From: Siphonodentalium dalli
Lineage: Eukaryota; Mollusca; Scaphopoda; Gadilida; Siphonodentaliidae
Direction of reading: 5' to 3'
Assembly (NCBI GenBank): GCA_032622095.1
Contig: CP136065.1
Span: 94,621,343 to 94,685,342, forward strand
DNA: 64,000 nt
The notes beneath the pieces were generated by a model that did no database searches, was not told the DNA's origin, and saw only the letters and a program-made list of their open reading frames with translations. Shown piece after piece: positions 35,701-47,092 of the stretch (within the stretch, counting starts at the first letter, position 1; every line of letters begins with the position of its first letter). Made by a program: the position numbers and the translations under genes.

Positions 35701-36640
35701 TTACTATGCCCAGATGCAATACCCATTTTAAGATCGCAACATGTGGCTGCAGCATGAAGCAAACAGCTGGTCATTCCATTCAGTAAAAGTGTTTGGCATG
35801 TTTCATAGCTTGGTCACTTAAATCAGATCAGCTGTTAAATGTTGATAACAAATTTTGAAAACCTGTTTTGTTCAATCTGTACATTTCTGTTGATTAGAGC
35901 ACAATTGTTACCTGATTTTTGGTAAAGCACACCAGTTTCCAAGGCATGTTCAGTCGGGAAGAGCTCATGTTGTGTGTCGGGGTCAACACATCCTCAGCAG
36001 GAATTTCCAGCTAATCCCATTGTGTGTGGTCAATTGTGCTCTTAAGTTGATCAGAGAATGCGGATAGTTCTTTATAAAGTGTCCTTGTGGTATTGTATAC
36101 TTGTGATGCATTACATGCTGAAATCGGTTTTTGGCAATTATCTTAATAACCATTGACTTTTGGATATGAAAATGTATTACTGACCCCCCCCCCCCCATAA
36201 TGTGGATTTTCAGGGTCAAGAGCTCCTTGAAGGTCAATCCCATCCGATAATGGTACAGAAATTTATACCTATATGTGGCACCGATGGATATAGATAAATA
36301 AAATTCTAATTGGGGGCTCAGCCTTGAGATAAAAGTGCTGAACTCCAAAATTGGGGTTCAGGCCCTCAAAAATGGATTGTTTTTGGTTTTTGGCAATTAT
36401 CTTAAAAACCATTGACTTTTGGATATTAAAATGTATTACTGACCCCCCATAATGTGGCCATTCCGCACATTTTGAGTGGTCACACGACCCCCTATTTCCA
36501 ACGGTTCTGGAGATATAGTCACGACGGGTGGTAGTACTTCGCGCAAAAAGGGGCGTGGCCATTTGACCCATTTCGCCGTCAATGGGAAATGTGTTACCAA
36601 CCAAATATTGTTCGTGTACCTTCAATTAGTAGATTCATGA
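32743..36640. mobile_element. 3.9-kb inverted-repeat (foldback-like) element
   Basis: Left arm 32743-33180 pairs with 36190-36630: GGTACACGAACAATATTTGG, GACGGCGAAATGGGTCAAAT, CCCTTTTTGCGCGAAGTACT, AATTTTATTTATCTATATCC and GATGGGATTGACCTTCA. A weaker inner pairing follows (33560-33600 with 35520-35560, GTCAGTCCCACAT..TTTTGATTGGC). The pairing extends outward about 70 bp into LINE sequence on both sides (32680 and 36690), so an inversion event is also possible. The 3-kb centre is AT-rich and I recognise no gene in it. The right arm repeats an inner segment twice (36160-36420). Confidence 0.7.
35225..35460. repeat. Dispersed repeat with the empty site for MITE copy 5
   Basis: Diverged copy of 41258-41336 plus 41686-41790 (CAGACACTGA.TTT.CACAAA, GGATTAGCC.AACA, GCAGGACCACTTAA). 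TTCTTAACAGAATC at 35311-35324 shows a single TTAA where the other copy carries a MITE. Confidence 0.75.
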
Positions 36641-36690
36641 AGAGTTTTGCTCTGGACATACAAGTGCATACAAAACCACCATGAGCTACT

Positions 36691-37333
36691 AGAGTAAACA
36701 GATCTTATGTCAGTTTTCCTTGGAGGTCACATGCCGTCGCTCTCCGAACATATCTACGATGTTTTAGACTTGGCGATCATAGACACAAGTGTATTCTTGC
36801 TATATATATGTAATATGATCACAAACACCAATTCGGACCATGTTTCCCAGCGCTGTTCATAAATACACGAACATGTACTCTTGTGTGTGTCAGATTGCTA
36901 TATAAATGATTCTGATAATGCATGGACTATCACAGAAATCGTGTTACCAATCTGGTTAAACTGTATATTTATATATGTATTATAACTCATGTAAATATCT
37001 ACTCTCCCACGAGGAGGCAATACAAGACATACTGGGTTATGGATGTCAATGTCTGACTCAATACGATAGAATTGGTTTTGGAAAGTGTGCCGATCGGTCG
37101 ATTTGTAAGATGTATACATGGTACATTATAGGTCATAATAAGCCGACCAGCAATTTCCTATATCCGCGGATACATCTATGTGGGTAACTTGATATGTTGG
37201 CCAAATACTTACCGCGTGTCGGCATTTTCCACGTGCAGTTGATCAATCGACAAATGAAACTAACGTCAGACACGTCTATACTTTTATGTGTGTTCTTTTA
37301 TTCGCTGATAATGTTGCATCGTAATATGTTCGA
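36691..37333. other. Diverged repeat fragment, no gene recognised
   Basis: 37034-37072 (GGGTTATGGATGTCAATGTC then TGACTCAATACGATAGAATT) matches 28587-28627 and 32050-32090, so the sequence upstream of the LINE tail fragments occurs here too. Otherwise unassigned. Confidence 0.5.
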
Positions 37334-37341
37334 ACATGCAT

Positions 37342-39377
37342 ATGGCAAGCCAAACCGCTATTTAATATTAATTTTACTTAAGTAAAATAAAATTACACTT
37401 TATTTTACTTAAGTGAAATAAAATGTCATTTTATTTCACTTAAGTGAAATAACGGTCATTTTTTATTTTACTTAAGTAAAAAGAATTTTACTTAAGTAAA
37501 ATTAACCATGTTTTAACTTAAGTAGAATTCTTTTTTACTTAAGTAAAATAAAAAATGACCTTTATTTTACTTAAAGGGGTACTGTACCCAAGATGTTGTT
37601 GTTGGTTTCTATAATCCCCGAGTCGGAGAATAATGTAACAACTTTTCAATTTTTTGAAAGTTTGTTGAGTACGAAGTATTGTTACGGATGGCAAATTTAC
37701 CGGAATGCAAAAATACAAATTGTCGTTGTCGAGTAATTTTTGTAAAGTTTTCAACCAAATGAATCAAATAAACATTATATTATATGGTTAGTAGTCCCAT
37801 ATACTCATTTAAGTTAGTGTACCGTCACTAGTCAATGAATGGCTTGGGTTTTCTCCCCGTATAAGCATAATGTTTCAAACGATCGTGTGTGCAATTGTTT
37901 TCCTAATCCGGTATCCCTCAATTATAATTTGATTACGTTTTGTACACGGAAATTCGAATTTTAAGAGACGCCATTTTATGGCTGGAGCCATAAAATCAAT
38001 TTATATTAAATTATTAACTTTTAAATTATTAAATTTTAAGATAGCCTATTAACCTGAGCGTTTACAGAATACATCTTCGACTCAAATTACTTATATTTCT
38101 ATATAGTATCGATAATAGATCGTTGTTATCACCGGGAATTTATTGAAAATGGCGTACAGTACCCCTTTAAGTAAAAAAGAATTCTACTTAAGTAAAATAA
38201 TGCGTTAATTTTACTTAAGTAAAATAAATGACATCTATCGATGACCGGTAGATGACGTTTATTTCACTTAAGTGAAATAAAGTGCCCACTATGGGAGTCA
38301 TCTTGCAAACTAATAATTGCTCCCTTGGCACGTGCGCCTGGAGTGCTGTTCATGTTCGTGAGAAAGTTATCTCCCGTTGTGTATTACTACAGTCGTAGCC
38401 GGCTAGGAATGCGCAGTAGAAAGCTACAGAAAGCCAAACTATGGAGTTTGACAGAAAGCTGCAGCCGGCCACAGCTGGTGGTCACTAACTATTGTACCGC
38501 AACTCCGAACTTGGAATGTCGGCATAATGTTTGCATTATGTTGCTATATCAATTCACCAATGGTCTCGCTCGCTGCAGCAAGCACATTTGAAGCAATTAA
38601 CACTCGTACTCAGTCCATGCCTCCATAAATCTGATATTTAAAAGAGTATGATAAGTGATTATATCTCGTTCTCAGCACAATAAGCATCAAACACAAACGC
38701 ATCACACATTTTAGCAGTTTTCTCTGATTATTGCGGTAATGGCAGGGGGTGTGGAATGTTCTCAATTTTATTGCATGAGGTTGGTGCTAATCTCATTCTG
38801 TCATCTATAATATCATAAAACACTCGCTGTCCTTATAACAAGGTCACATGTGGTTTGGTGGGATTTGGCGTGCCGGGTCTCTAAACTGATTGGGGGAAAA
38901 TCATTAATAACTCCTAACACCTGGTTGCATTTAAGTAAAATAAATGACATCTATCGATGACCGGTATATGGCGTTTATTTCACTTAAGTGAAATAAACCC
39001 AAATGTTCATTTATTTTACTTAAGTAAAAAAGAATTTTACTTAAGTTAAATAAAAACTGTGTTTTATTTCACTTAAGTAAAATTCTTTTTTACTTAAGTA
39101 AAATAAAAAAAGGGCGTAACATAATGGTAATTTTATTTCACTTAAGTAAAATTAGTGTGCGTTTTAATTTTACTTAAGTAAAATAAAATGTCATTTTATT
39201 TTACTTAAGTAAAATAAAGTGTCATTTAATTTTACTTAAGTAAAATTAAACCATGTAGATGGCGCTTTATTTCACTTAAGTAAAATAAAATGACACTCTA
39301 TTTTACTTAAGTAAAATAAAATGTCATTTTATTTTACTTAAGTGAAATTAATATTAAATAGCGGTTTGGCTTGCCAT
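37342..39377. mobile_element. 2.0-kb element with arrays of CTTAAG palindromes as ends, 8-bp TSD
   Basis: Termini ATGGCAAGCCAAACCGCTAT and its exact inverse are flanked by an 8-bp duplication ACATGCAT (37334-37341 and 39378-39385). Inside each end lies an array of the perfect palindrome TTTTACTTAAGTAAAA and its variant ATTTCACTTAAGTGAAAT, about 8-10 copies per side (37370-37570 plus 38168-38285, and 38930-39355), spaced by short AT-rich linkers often reading AAATGTCATTT. The middle (38290-38930) has an 88-codon plus-strand frame at 38325 with no recognised motif. Superfamily unknown; 8-bp duplications occur in hAT and P elements, but these ends are not typical of either. Confidence 0.88.
37571..38170. 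mobile_element. TTAA MITE of a second family, 600 bp, nested in the palindrome array
   Basis: TTAA (37571-37574), AGGGGTACTGTACCC ... GGCGTACAGTACCCCT, TTAA (38167-38170). It is inserted precisely in the TTAA at the centre of one CTTAAG palindrome. No ORF of note. Confidence 0.88.
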
Positions 39378-39689
39378 ACATGCATAGGGTCCATCTTATC
39401 AGAACAACAAGAGGATACCCAGTTGGTGTTCAGTATTATGCATGGTGTTATATATATTTCTAAACTGTATATAATCACCAAAGTTAGTCTTTCTAATGGA
39501 CTTTTAGATATTTTGGTGGCACTGATTATTCAATTGCAACCATTTATCTAACTTGACATTCGTCATGGTTTCCAGTGTAAAGCACACTGTGTTAGCAACG
39601 TGCCGAATTGGATCACCAATTGAATGCCAGCGGGTTAGTCACTGCTTGGGACCACTTGCGATACATGTTTATAAAACACGTTAGTACCA

Positions 39690-40400
39690 CAACTGCTTGC
39701 TTCCTGTATGCATTTTCACCACATTCATTATCATAAATGTGCAATCAATCCACATATACCCATTCACGTCACCATTGGCCACGCAGTCACTCCCTGTATA
39801 CCTATTTGCCATACCCATGGCAACATAGCACCACAAGATATATTTATACCCCACCCATGACCATAGAGTCACTTTAGGTATACATATAGGCTTTATACAC
39901 AAACACCCCACCCATGACTATACAGCCATGAGTCATACCAGGTATACTCCCATACCTGACACATGACCATATAGTCACTCCCTGTATACATAGTCACCAC
40001 ATTCATTATCATAGTCACTCGATCATTGTATACCTATTCATCTCGCCATTGGCCATACGGTACAGTCACTCCCTGTATACCTGTTCACCAAATGCATGGC
40101 CCTACAGCCATGAGTCACCATGCAGGCACACCAGGTATACTTCTACACCTGACACATGGCCATATTGTCACTCCATGTATACCTATTTACCACATTCATG
40201 ATAATAGTCACTCCTTGTATACCTAATCACCTCACAATTGGCCATACATTCACTCCCTGTATAATACCTTTTCGCCCCAACCATGGCCATATAGCCACTC
40301 GATATACTATATACCCCACCATGACCATAGTCACTCCATGTATATATATATACACATCACCAATGGCCATACAGGCCGTCCAGATATGCCAATACCCCAC
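39690..40400. repeat. Degenerate tandem repeat with GTCACTCCCTGTATACC units
   Basis: A dozen or more imperfect units of about 40-60 bp combine GACCATAT, AGTCACTCCCTGTATACCTA and TTCACCACATTCATGA. Each unit has one or two GTATAC-type palindromes. The ORFs over it are repetitive artefacts. Confidence 0.8.
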
Positions 40401-41257
40401 ACACACTGCCGCTCATACATTCCAGACTTCAATATGGTGGCCATTTTGAGCCAAAGTAACAATTTTGGTTTCAATGAGTTGGAATAGTCATGGGTAATGG
40501 TATGCCTCACTTAGATTAAACAGTTCTGCTCAAGTCTTTTTGAAATATGACTGGAATCCCAAGTGTGATAATTTGTTAAATTTTATTCCGCATTCTGTAA
40601 GATAAAATTTTTGAGGGATCAGAACTTCGGAAGGGGCTAGGTCCCCCCAAGAATTGCATATATCATTTCTCCAATGATTACTTAACATAAAAAATACAAA
40701 ATTAAGTCACAAATCTAAACCAGTTCCAAACAGCAGAAGCTGATAATAAATGATATTTTAATTCCACTTCGGGTGGCCATTTTGGATGGGGAGTTTCCAA
40801 TTTTGCCCTATAAATGTGCGATTATGTCTTAGCTTCAAACAATATATATACATTTGTAAAGATTTTCTCAGTTTAATTTACATCAAACTGACTTTGGGCC
40901 TCATCTGAAAAAGGGCGGCCATGATGGACGCCATCCTGCACGACCACTTTATATTGTTTTCCTGTTATTGCTTAAACGATGAGGGACATATTAAGGAAGT
41001 AATCATGATGAGTGGGGTGAAGTTAAGTCCTGTTGGGAGGGGGTACAGTGATACCCTATCAGCTCCCGGACTAACTATTGTGAGTTATGAGCCCCTGTGG
41101 TTAAGTGTTAAATTAATTTGAGAATCATTAATGGCAATGCCCCACAAACAAGTTAAGCGGGTCCTGCTGAATTGCTATGATTCTGGAAGGGCAAAATGAT
41201 GCTGTTAAAAATAGTATCATTATTTTATCTAAAAAAAATGTATACAAGTTACATGTG
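40401..41257. other. Non-coding repeat debris
   Basis: 40910-41050 is an inverted, diverged copy of 5090-5220 (GGCGGCCATGATGGACGCCA; GGGGTGAAGTTAAGTCCTG). CCATTTTGG and ATATGGTGGCCATTTTGAG motifs occur at 40430-40790. No gene recognised. Confidence 0.5.
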
Positions 41258-41336
41258 TAGACACTGAGATTTTCACAAAATTGCATGGATTAGCCAAACA
41301 CCCCAAAAGTTACCATACAAGTAACAGGATTTTTTC

Positions 41337-41685
41337 TTAAAGATACGTAATCCGAATTAATGCTCCTAACTTATTTCTTTGGCTTCAGGTGTATAAAATA
41401 TTTGATTCGAGTTGATGAAACCCCTCCCCCCATCAAAGCTCAGAATTATCATCTGGAATATTTGGCAGCCTAGCAAATATTCGACTGACATACTCTCGAT
41501 ACCAAATTGCATTGAACAAGATGTTGATATGTGAAACATTTTGGAAAATTTTATACTAGAGTTGACAATGGTTAGCATTATATTTTTTTATCAATAATTG
41601 ATTCTGATAACTAATGCGTCTTTTGAAGAATTGTTGTTGTTGGAATATGATACGGGGACCATCGAATGGGATTGTTTACCTTTAA
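41337..41685. mobile_element. TTAA palindromic MITE, copy 5 (diverged)
   Basis: TTAA (41337-41340), AGATACGTAATCCGAATTAA ... GGGATTGTTTACCT, TTAA (41682-41685). It keeps GGCTTCAGGTGTATAAAATA and TTTGATTCGAGTTGATGAAA, more diverged than copies 1-4, so older. The surrounding repeat has an unoccupied counterpart at 35313. Confidence 0.85.
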
Positions 41686-42590
41686 CAGAATCATTTTGCC
41701 CTACCAGCATGATAGCAATTCAGCAGGAACCATTAACATCAAGCATATGAATAGGACCACTTAAACAGAGGTGTTGGATGTTATGGACATTTCTAATTAC
41801 TGATGATGGATAAGTTAGCATATTATGTATATACAGATGCAGGTTGTTCATGTTATAAACAAGGCAGTCAGTGACTGGAGAGTTTCATCTGACTTTTGAG
41901 CCTGAGAATATTGGTCTCTGAAAGTCAATAACAGACAGACTGCTTCAAATCCCTTTGTTCCCTAGATCCTCATTGATGAGTATTCCTTTAGGAAATTCTC
42001 ATAAAAGTTCATCAAAAGGTCATTTGTTGAACTTGTTTCCTAATAATTCCCCACCATTAACTCTCTCTATTCTATACTAAATGGATTTGCCCAGTCAGTT
42101 AAGAAGTGTACATCGGAATGGTCTATTTTCATTTTGAGGGATGTTAATGTGATAAAAACAGATCTATTTATTGAGGGAAATGTTTAGATAATAGGTTGAA
42201 CATCTACTCATCAATTATGCTGTAATATAGAAAGGATTAAACTGATTATCTAAACATTTACTATGCGATAACTACTCATCGATTATGCTTTAATATAGAA
42301 AGGATTAAACTTATTATCTGAACATTTCCTATGCGATAACTGCTCATCAATGATGCTTTAGTATATAAAGGGTTAAATAAGAATTGACCATTCAGCACTT
42401 TTATTTTCTGTTAGTTTTTAGTCGTCTTTATCTTTCTTGAACATCTGTTGGATGATTGATAGACTATTAGAGAGAGAGATTAGTTGGGCACTTCGCACCC
42501 TGGTTGGTCAAAAAGAATGAGTTATCTTCTCCTTCAGCCCACATGATTGATACTGTTCCAATGCATACTGTTATAAATAGACAGTGGGCT
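41686..42590. repeat. AT-rich repeats including a 3-copy tandem of about 73 bp
   Basis: 42175-42375 holds three copies of a unit with CTCATCAATTATGCT, TAATATAGAAAGGATTAAAC and TTATCTGAACATTTCCTATG. Single diverged versions occur at 46108-46180 and at the flanks of the Ngaro-like element (56385 and 62030). No gene. Confidence 0.65.
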
Positions 42591-42895
42591 AGCATCACCA
42601 AATTCACCCTCTGGGGACCTCATTCTGCTTAGGTCTTATCTTCTGGGAAGTATCTGTAGTATTAAATTAACATTGTTTTTTGTTACTTTTTCCCTTCTCT
42701 TCAGTTTCTATATCCCCTAATCTGCAGAAGATAAAATGCATAATCAAGGTGACCAATGGGTGAACATCACCAACTTCAACTGGGGTACTTCAATCTGACC
42801 CTAGGTCTCCCATAGCCGTTGAGGTCTAAGCAGAATGAGGTTCCCAGAGGGTGAAATCATTCTGCAAATGACAGCCACACTATTTGCAGGCTTGT
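42590..42895. mobile_element. Double-hairpin MITE, 5'-truncated copy
   Basis: Starts inside the first hairpin (GGGCTAGCATCACCAAATTC, CCTCTGGGGACCTCATTCTG), has a roughly 190-bp linker, and ends with a deleted second hairpin and ATGACAGCCACACTATTTGC, AGGCTTG. See the fuller copy at 53432-53894. Confidence 0.75.
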
Positions 42896-44009
42896 TGGTC
42901 GATGGATATTGAAAGCGTTTATAGCATTAAAATATTTTTATTAATTAGTTAACAGTGACTACATAATATATACAAGACTAGATGAGTCATTAGGAAGATA
43001 TGATAGAAAAATATATAACTCTCAATCATCATTGATGTGAATACATAGATAGACATGAGATTTACACAGTGCATGTGAAATGATGAGAATTTAATATTAT
43101 TGGCAGATGCACAGAGCTGTGCAACTACTGAGATTATAGGCATTGTATCCTTGGGGTTAGAGGAATATACACACCCCCCATGTGTGGCTACCCTAAAAGA
43201 TTACGGCCAGTCGATAAATGATTGTCGTAGACATTGGAGCATATCTGCATAAAGCCACTATACTAAACTATAGTGGTTTAAATATATTCCATGTAATTCC
43301 ATGGTTAAAGCTACGAAGGTGATCCCATTGAGTACAGCTGAAATATCACATGAAAAATGGATAAATTGTGTTATTTTCATTATTATTAATCTTCCAATGA
43401 TAAGATTCCATATGTTAAAACCAATGTTTGTAAACAATCTGCTGTAGCAGCAGCCATTGTCTATATTTTTTCGAAATGAAGAATCTCTCTGAAATACAGA
43501 CCAAGTATGGTATATTATGGTAAGATGCAGGGTGCACTGCGTATTTCATCGTTACTTGCAGCAGCATTGGCAAAACACAGGTCAATCTATGTTATTTTCA
43601 TGGTACTAAACACTGTTCATGAATCTTCTGGCAAATAAGGGGAGTAATATTTTAACACCATGAGATGCAAATATGTTTTTCGTTGATTTTGAGGCATGAT
43701 TCTAAGGTTGTATACCTAGAAAGAGATTTGCTAATTTGCTTCCGTACATAACTTTTATTTGAAAGATCGAAATGTGAGACTTTAAAACAGGTGCTCACCG
43801 TGCTCTTCCAACATGAGGATAATTAAAGCATGATCAGAATTGTACGTAGCATAAGAATAATCCTTTTCCTGGAAAATTGAACAACTTGGACACAAATCCT
43901 TCAACAGGATATGAATATCATAACAAAAGTTGATATCTGATTAGAAACTGCAAGTTATTTTCTCAATCAATATATATATCATCAAACAAACCAATTTGTT
44001 GTGTCAGTC
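42896..44009. other. AT-rich non-coding stretch
   Basis: I see no gene, repeat array or diagnostic motif here. Confidence 0.4.
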
Positions 44010-44490
44010 TCAATTAGTCCTATTTTGAAATGTATGGAGGCCTAATTCACATTTAATAGCTAATTAAGCATTATGATTAAGCATAATGCATTACACTTAA
44101 GCCTAATGCAATTGTAATGCCATTATGCATATAAAGCATAATTGACTCACTTACAACTCAATTACACTTTATAGTAATTGGTTTTCATAGCCTTGCTACT
44201 TATATATAATGGTATCATCAAAGGTAAATATTCTGAATGGCGCCTAACATATTTGCTCTTGAAGAATTTATTTAGAATTTGTTGCATCCATTTCAGCTTC
44301 AGGGGAGTTTTGAAAGATGGAATTTGAACTACGCTTAAGCACAATTGAAATGCCATTATGCTTAAGTGTAATGAATTACGCTTAACCGTATTAAATAGCA
44401 TCACGCTCAAGTGTGATGCTTCACTCTTAAGCCTTATTAAGCTATTAAATGTGAATTTGGCCTCCCATAGAAATAGGACTATTTTAGACC
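44010..44490. mobile_element. Small foldback with AGGCC..TTCACATTTAATAGCT ends
   Basis: Left end TAGTCCTATTT..TATGGAGGCC, then ATTCACATTTAATAGCT; the right end is its inverse (44440-44490). The interior of each arm is built from short repeats of ATTACACTTAAGC / GCATAATGC that can pair with each other. A 120-codon minus frame across it has no recognised motif. Confidence 0.65.
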
Positions 44491-44861
44491 AATTTATCAA
44501 ATGGGATCGATCATCAGTATTCATAATACTGACTGCTATTTTCTAAAAAATTTGCAAAGTGATACTTGAATAAGAATACTTAACTGAACAACTTTCAAAT
44601 GAACAATAACATTAAATAAACAATACAGTTATAAGAATTAAGAGAATTAACGAAGATCACAAGATTTTTGTGCATAATGCTAGATTGCCAGCAACAATTA
44701 ACAACAGAGTCAACAGGACATATGAGTGGGAACATAACATAAAATAAACATAAGTCATCATACAGTTATCAATAGATTGTCAACAAAATAAAACGATAAC
44801 TTCCAATTCGTCTGATTCGTCCCAGGTTTATCTTCATTTTTCATCATGATAAATAAATAGT

Positions 44862-44975
44862 TACAGTAATGCCCTAAATAATCGACTCCTTAACCACAGC
44901 AGAATTATGGATAATTTTTCAGGATTTAGTCTGAGATATGGCTTGTTGCCATTCATCAGAAAGCTCTCAGTGAGA
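44862..44975. mobile_element. TA-type palindromic MITE (ACAGTAATGCCC family), left half only
   Basis: TACAGTAATGCCCTAAATAA, CGACTCCTTAACCACAGCAG .. GGCTTGTTGCCATTCATC, stopping at the centre of the palindrome. One arm has been lost. Confidence 0.85.
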
Positions 44976-46384
44976 CAGAATTAACCCTTTCATGATGACT
45001 GGTGCAGCATTGATGATCCTGTGCCAGTGCATTCACTTATAATGTGAGTATCCCATAGGGAGACTCGCAGATATAAGAGAATGCATTGGCTCAGGGTTTT
45101 CGCAAAATTTCAGGAGCTCCAGTCATGGAAGGGTTAAATTAGGCCAAATAAATAAAATTAATATGTTCTCAAGCTCCTCCATCATTAAATATTTTTGTTT
45201 CCAAATAAAATAAGAGAATACATGCAATTCATGAAGTCAGACTATGCCATTTGAGACCCTAGCTATCTCTAAAATTTTCTTGGCAATGAAAATGAAGATG
45301 AACCTCAGAATTAACTCCAGTAACCACTGATTGTCCATTGGTTCAACAGCCAACATAAGTCGAAGTAAAAAAAAATCACTTAGGCAGTGGTCAACCAGGA
45401 TGCAATGAAAATGCTGGAGCTTTCAGATTGGTGCAGACTGAAATTATTTGGGCCATATCATTAAAACATCAGTAATTCTCCACTTCTACTACCTAACTTA
45501 AAATACAAATTCAACCTATCAGTCGAAAAAGTGTACAGTAAGTATGTTTCCTACCCCAGAAAATAATTAGATTGGCCCCATGAACCTATTAACAGGAGGT
45601 ATTGAAGGCTAGATATCGACTTTCAAAAGAGTAAGTTTTAACACGTGTTGAATTGTTTCAGACTAGCAAAAATTCCAATGATCGTCTCTCATAAAGAGTG
45701 TCCATGCTGCGGTCACCTAAAAGTGGTAGATAATAAAGAGTGTTATCAGTTATGATCTTTAGTGCTAGTTTTGGACGTATTACTTATGCATGATTTTGTG
45801 GATTTTCACGATGCATATGTGAGACGAATGATCACGTGGTTTCAAGTATTTTTCAGTTACTTTTGCCTGGTAAGCGGGGAAAATGGCTCAGGAAATTCTG
45901 AATTATTTGATGTCAAATCAGACCGGGCATCTTTAGTGAGTAATGTATGGTAATTCAACAAAAGAAAACTATTTATACCAAATTTATCATCAGAGTAAAA
46001 TGAAATTCAGGAGGGGACTAAAACAGGGTCTGAAGAGGATGAGAATTTGGTATATGTCTTTACCATTTCTATGCTAAATGCTGATTTGCGAGTAGAGATA
46101 TCTTAGGAAATGTTCAAATAAGTTCAACAAATGATCGTAAGACATTTGTTAGACTTAATATCTGAACATTTACCTCAATAAGTATAACTCCTTCTGGACT
46201 TGTATTATCTGTCATCTGCTCATTTTCCCAGCAAACCCCTCCAAATAAATAATTGACCATTCCATTGTATAAATTTATAACTGAGTGGGAGAATCTATTT
46301 AGTATAGAAAGGGTTAAACTGGGTCTGTCAAATTGGCACGTACAAACTTTTTCCTACATTTTTCAGCATGTCAATGACAGTGAC
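44976..46384. other. AT-rich non-coding stretch with an empty-site repeat
   Basis: 46108-46180 (TTAGGAAATGTTCAAATAAG, TTCAACAAATGATC) is a paralogue of both flanks of the Ngaro-like element and represents its unoccupied site. The 63-codon frame at 45762 has no recognised motif; a GGTAAGC donor-like site occurs inside it but I found no supported exon. Confidence 0.45.
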
Positions 46385-46885
46385 AAGCAGAAGCCTGAGT
46401 TTAGTGTGCCTGTCATTTGCAGAATGAGGTCCCCCAGAGGGTGAATTTAGTATCGCTATCCTGCACAGCGGGCTAGCATCACTAAATTCATCCTCTGGGG
46501 ACCTCATTCTGATTAGGCCTCATCTTCTCTGGAAAGTTTCTTTATTATAAAATTTCTATAGAATCTTCTTCACATAGATTCTATTTCTTTTTTAGTTTAG
46601 TTTCTCCATATCCCCAAATTGGCAGATGACACGTTGCATAATGCAGGTTCCCAATGGGTGTACATCAGAATATTCACCATTTGGGAACTTCAATCTGAGT
46701 CTATATACCTCCATAGCAGATGACGCCATGCAGAATGAGGTCCCCAGAGAGTCAATTTTGTGATGCTATCCCGCTATGTGGGATAGCATCACTAAATTCT
46801 CCCTCTGGGGACCTCATTCTGCATGGCCTCATCTGCTATGGGAGATATAGACTTGGATAGGCAAGTTATTTCAAGGCTTGTTTGA
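46385..46885. mobile_element. Double-hairpin MITE, near-full copy
   Basis: Left end AAGCCTGAGTTTAGTGTGCC; first hairpin 46418-46510 (CAGAATGAGGTCCCC.. GGGGACCTCATTCTG); linker; second hairpin 46732-46830; right end about 46858-46883 (inverse of CAAGCCTTGAAATAACTTGC). GATGCTATCC/GGATAGCATC sits at the hairpin tips. Confidence 0.8.
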
Positions 46886-47092
46886 TTGATTTAACACATG
46901 GCAACAGACATTTCCAGTTCAGGCTGGTATGACCACAACCTATCTGACATTGAATCTCGCTAGTTGTTTTCTCTCCTGAAACAATGCTGGAATAATTTGA
47001 TGTAAAAGCTGCCTTTAAAATTTGGTGTATTCAAATCTGTGTTCTTTAGTTTTCGCAAACAGTAGACCGCAAAGAAATGATGCGCAATTGAC

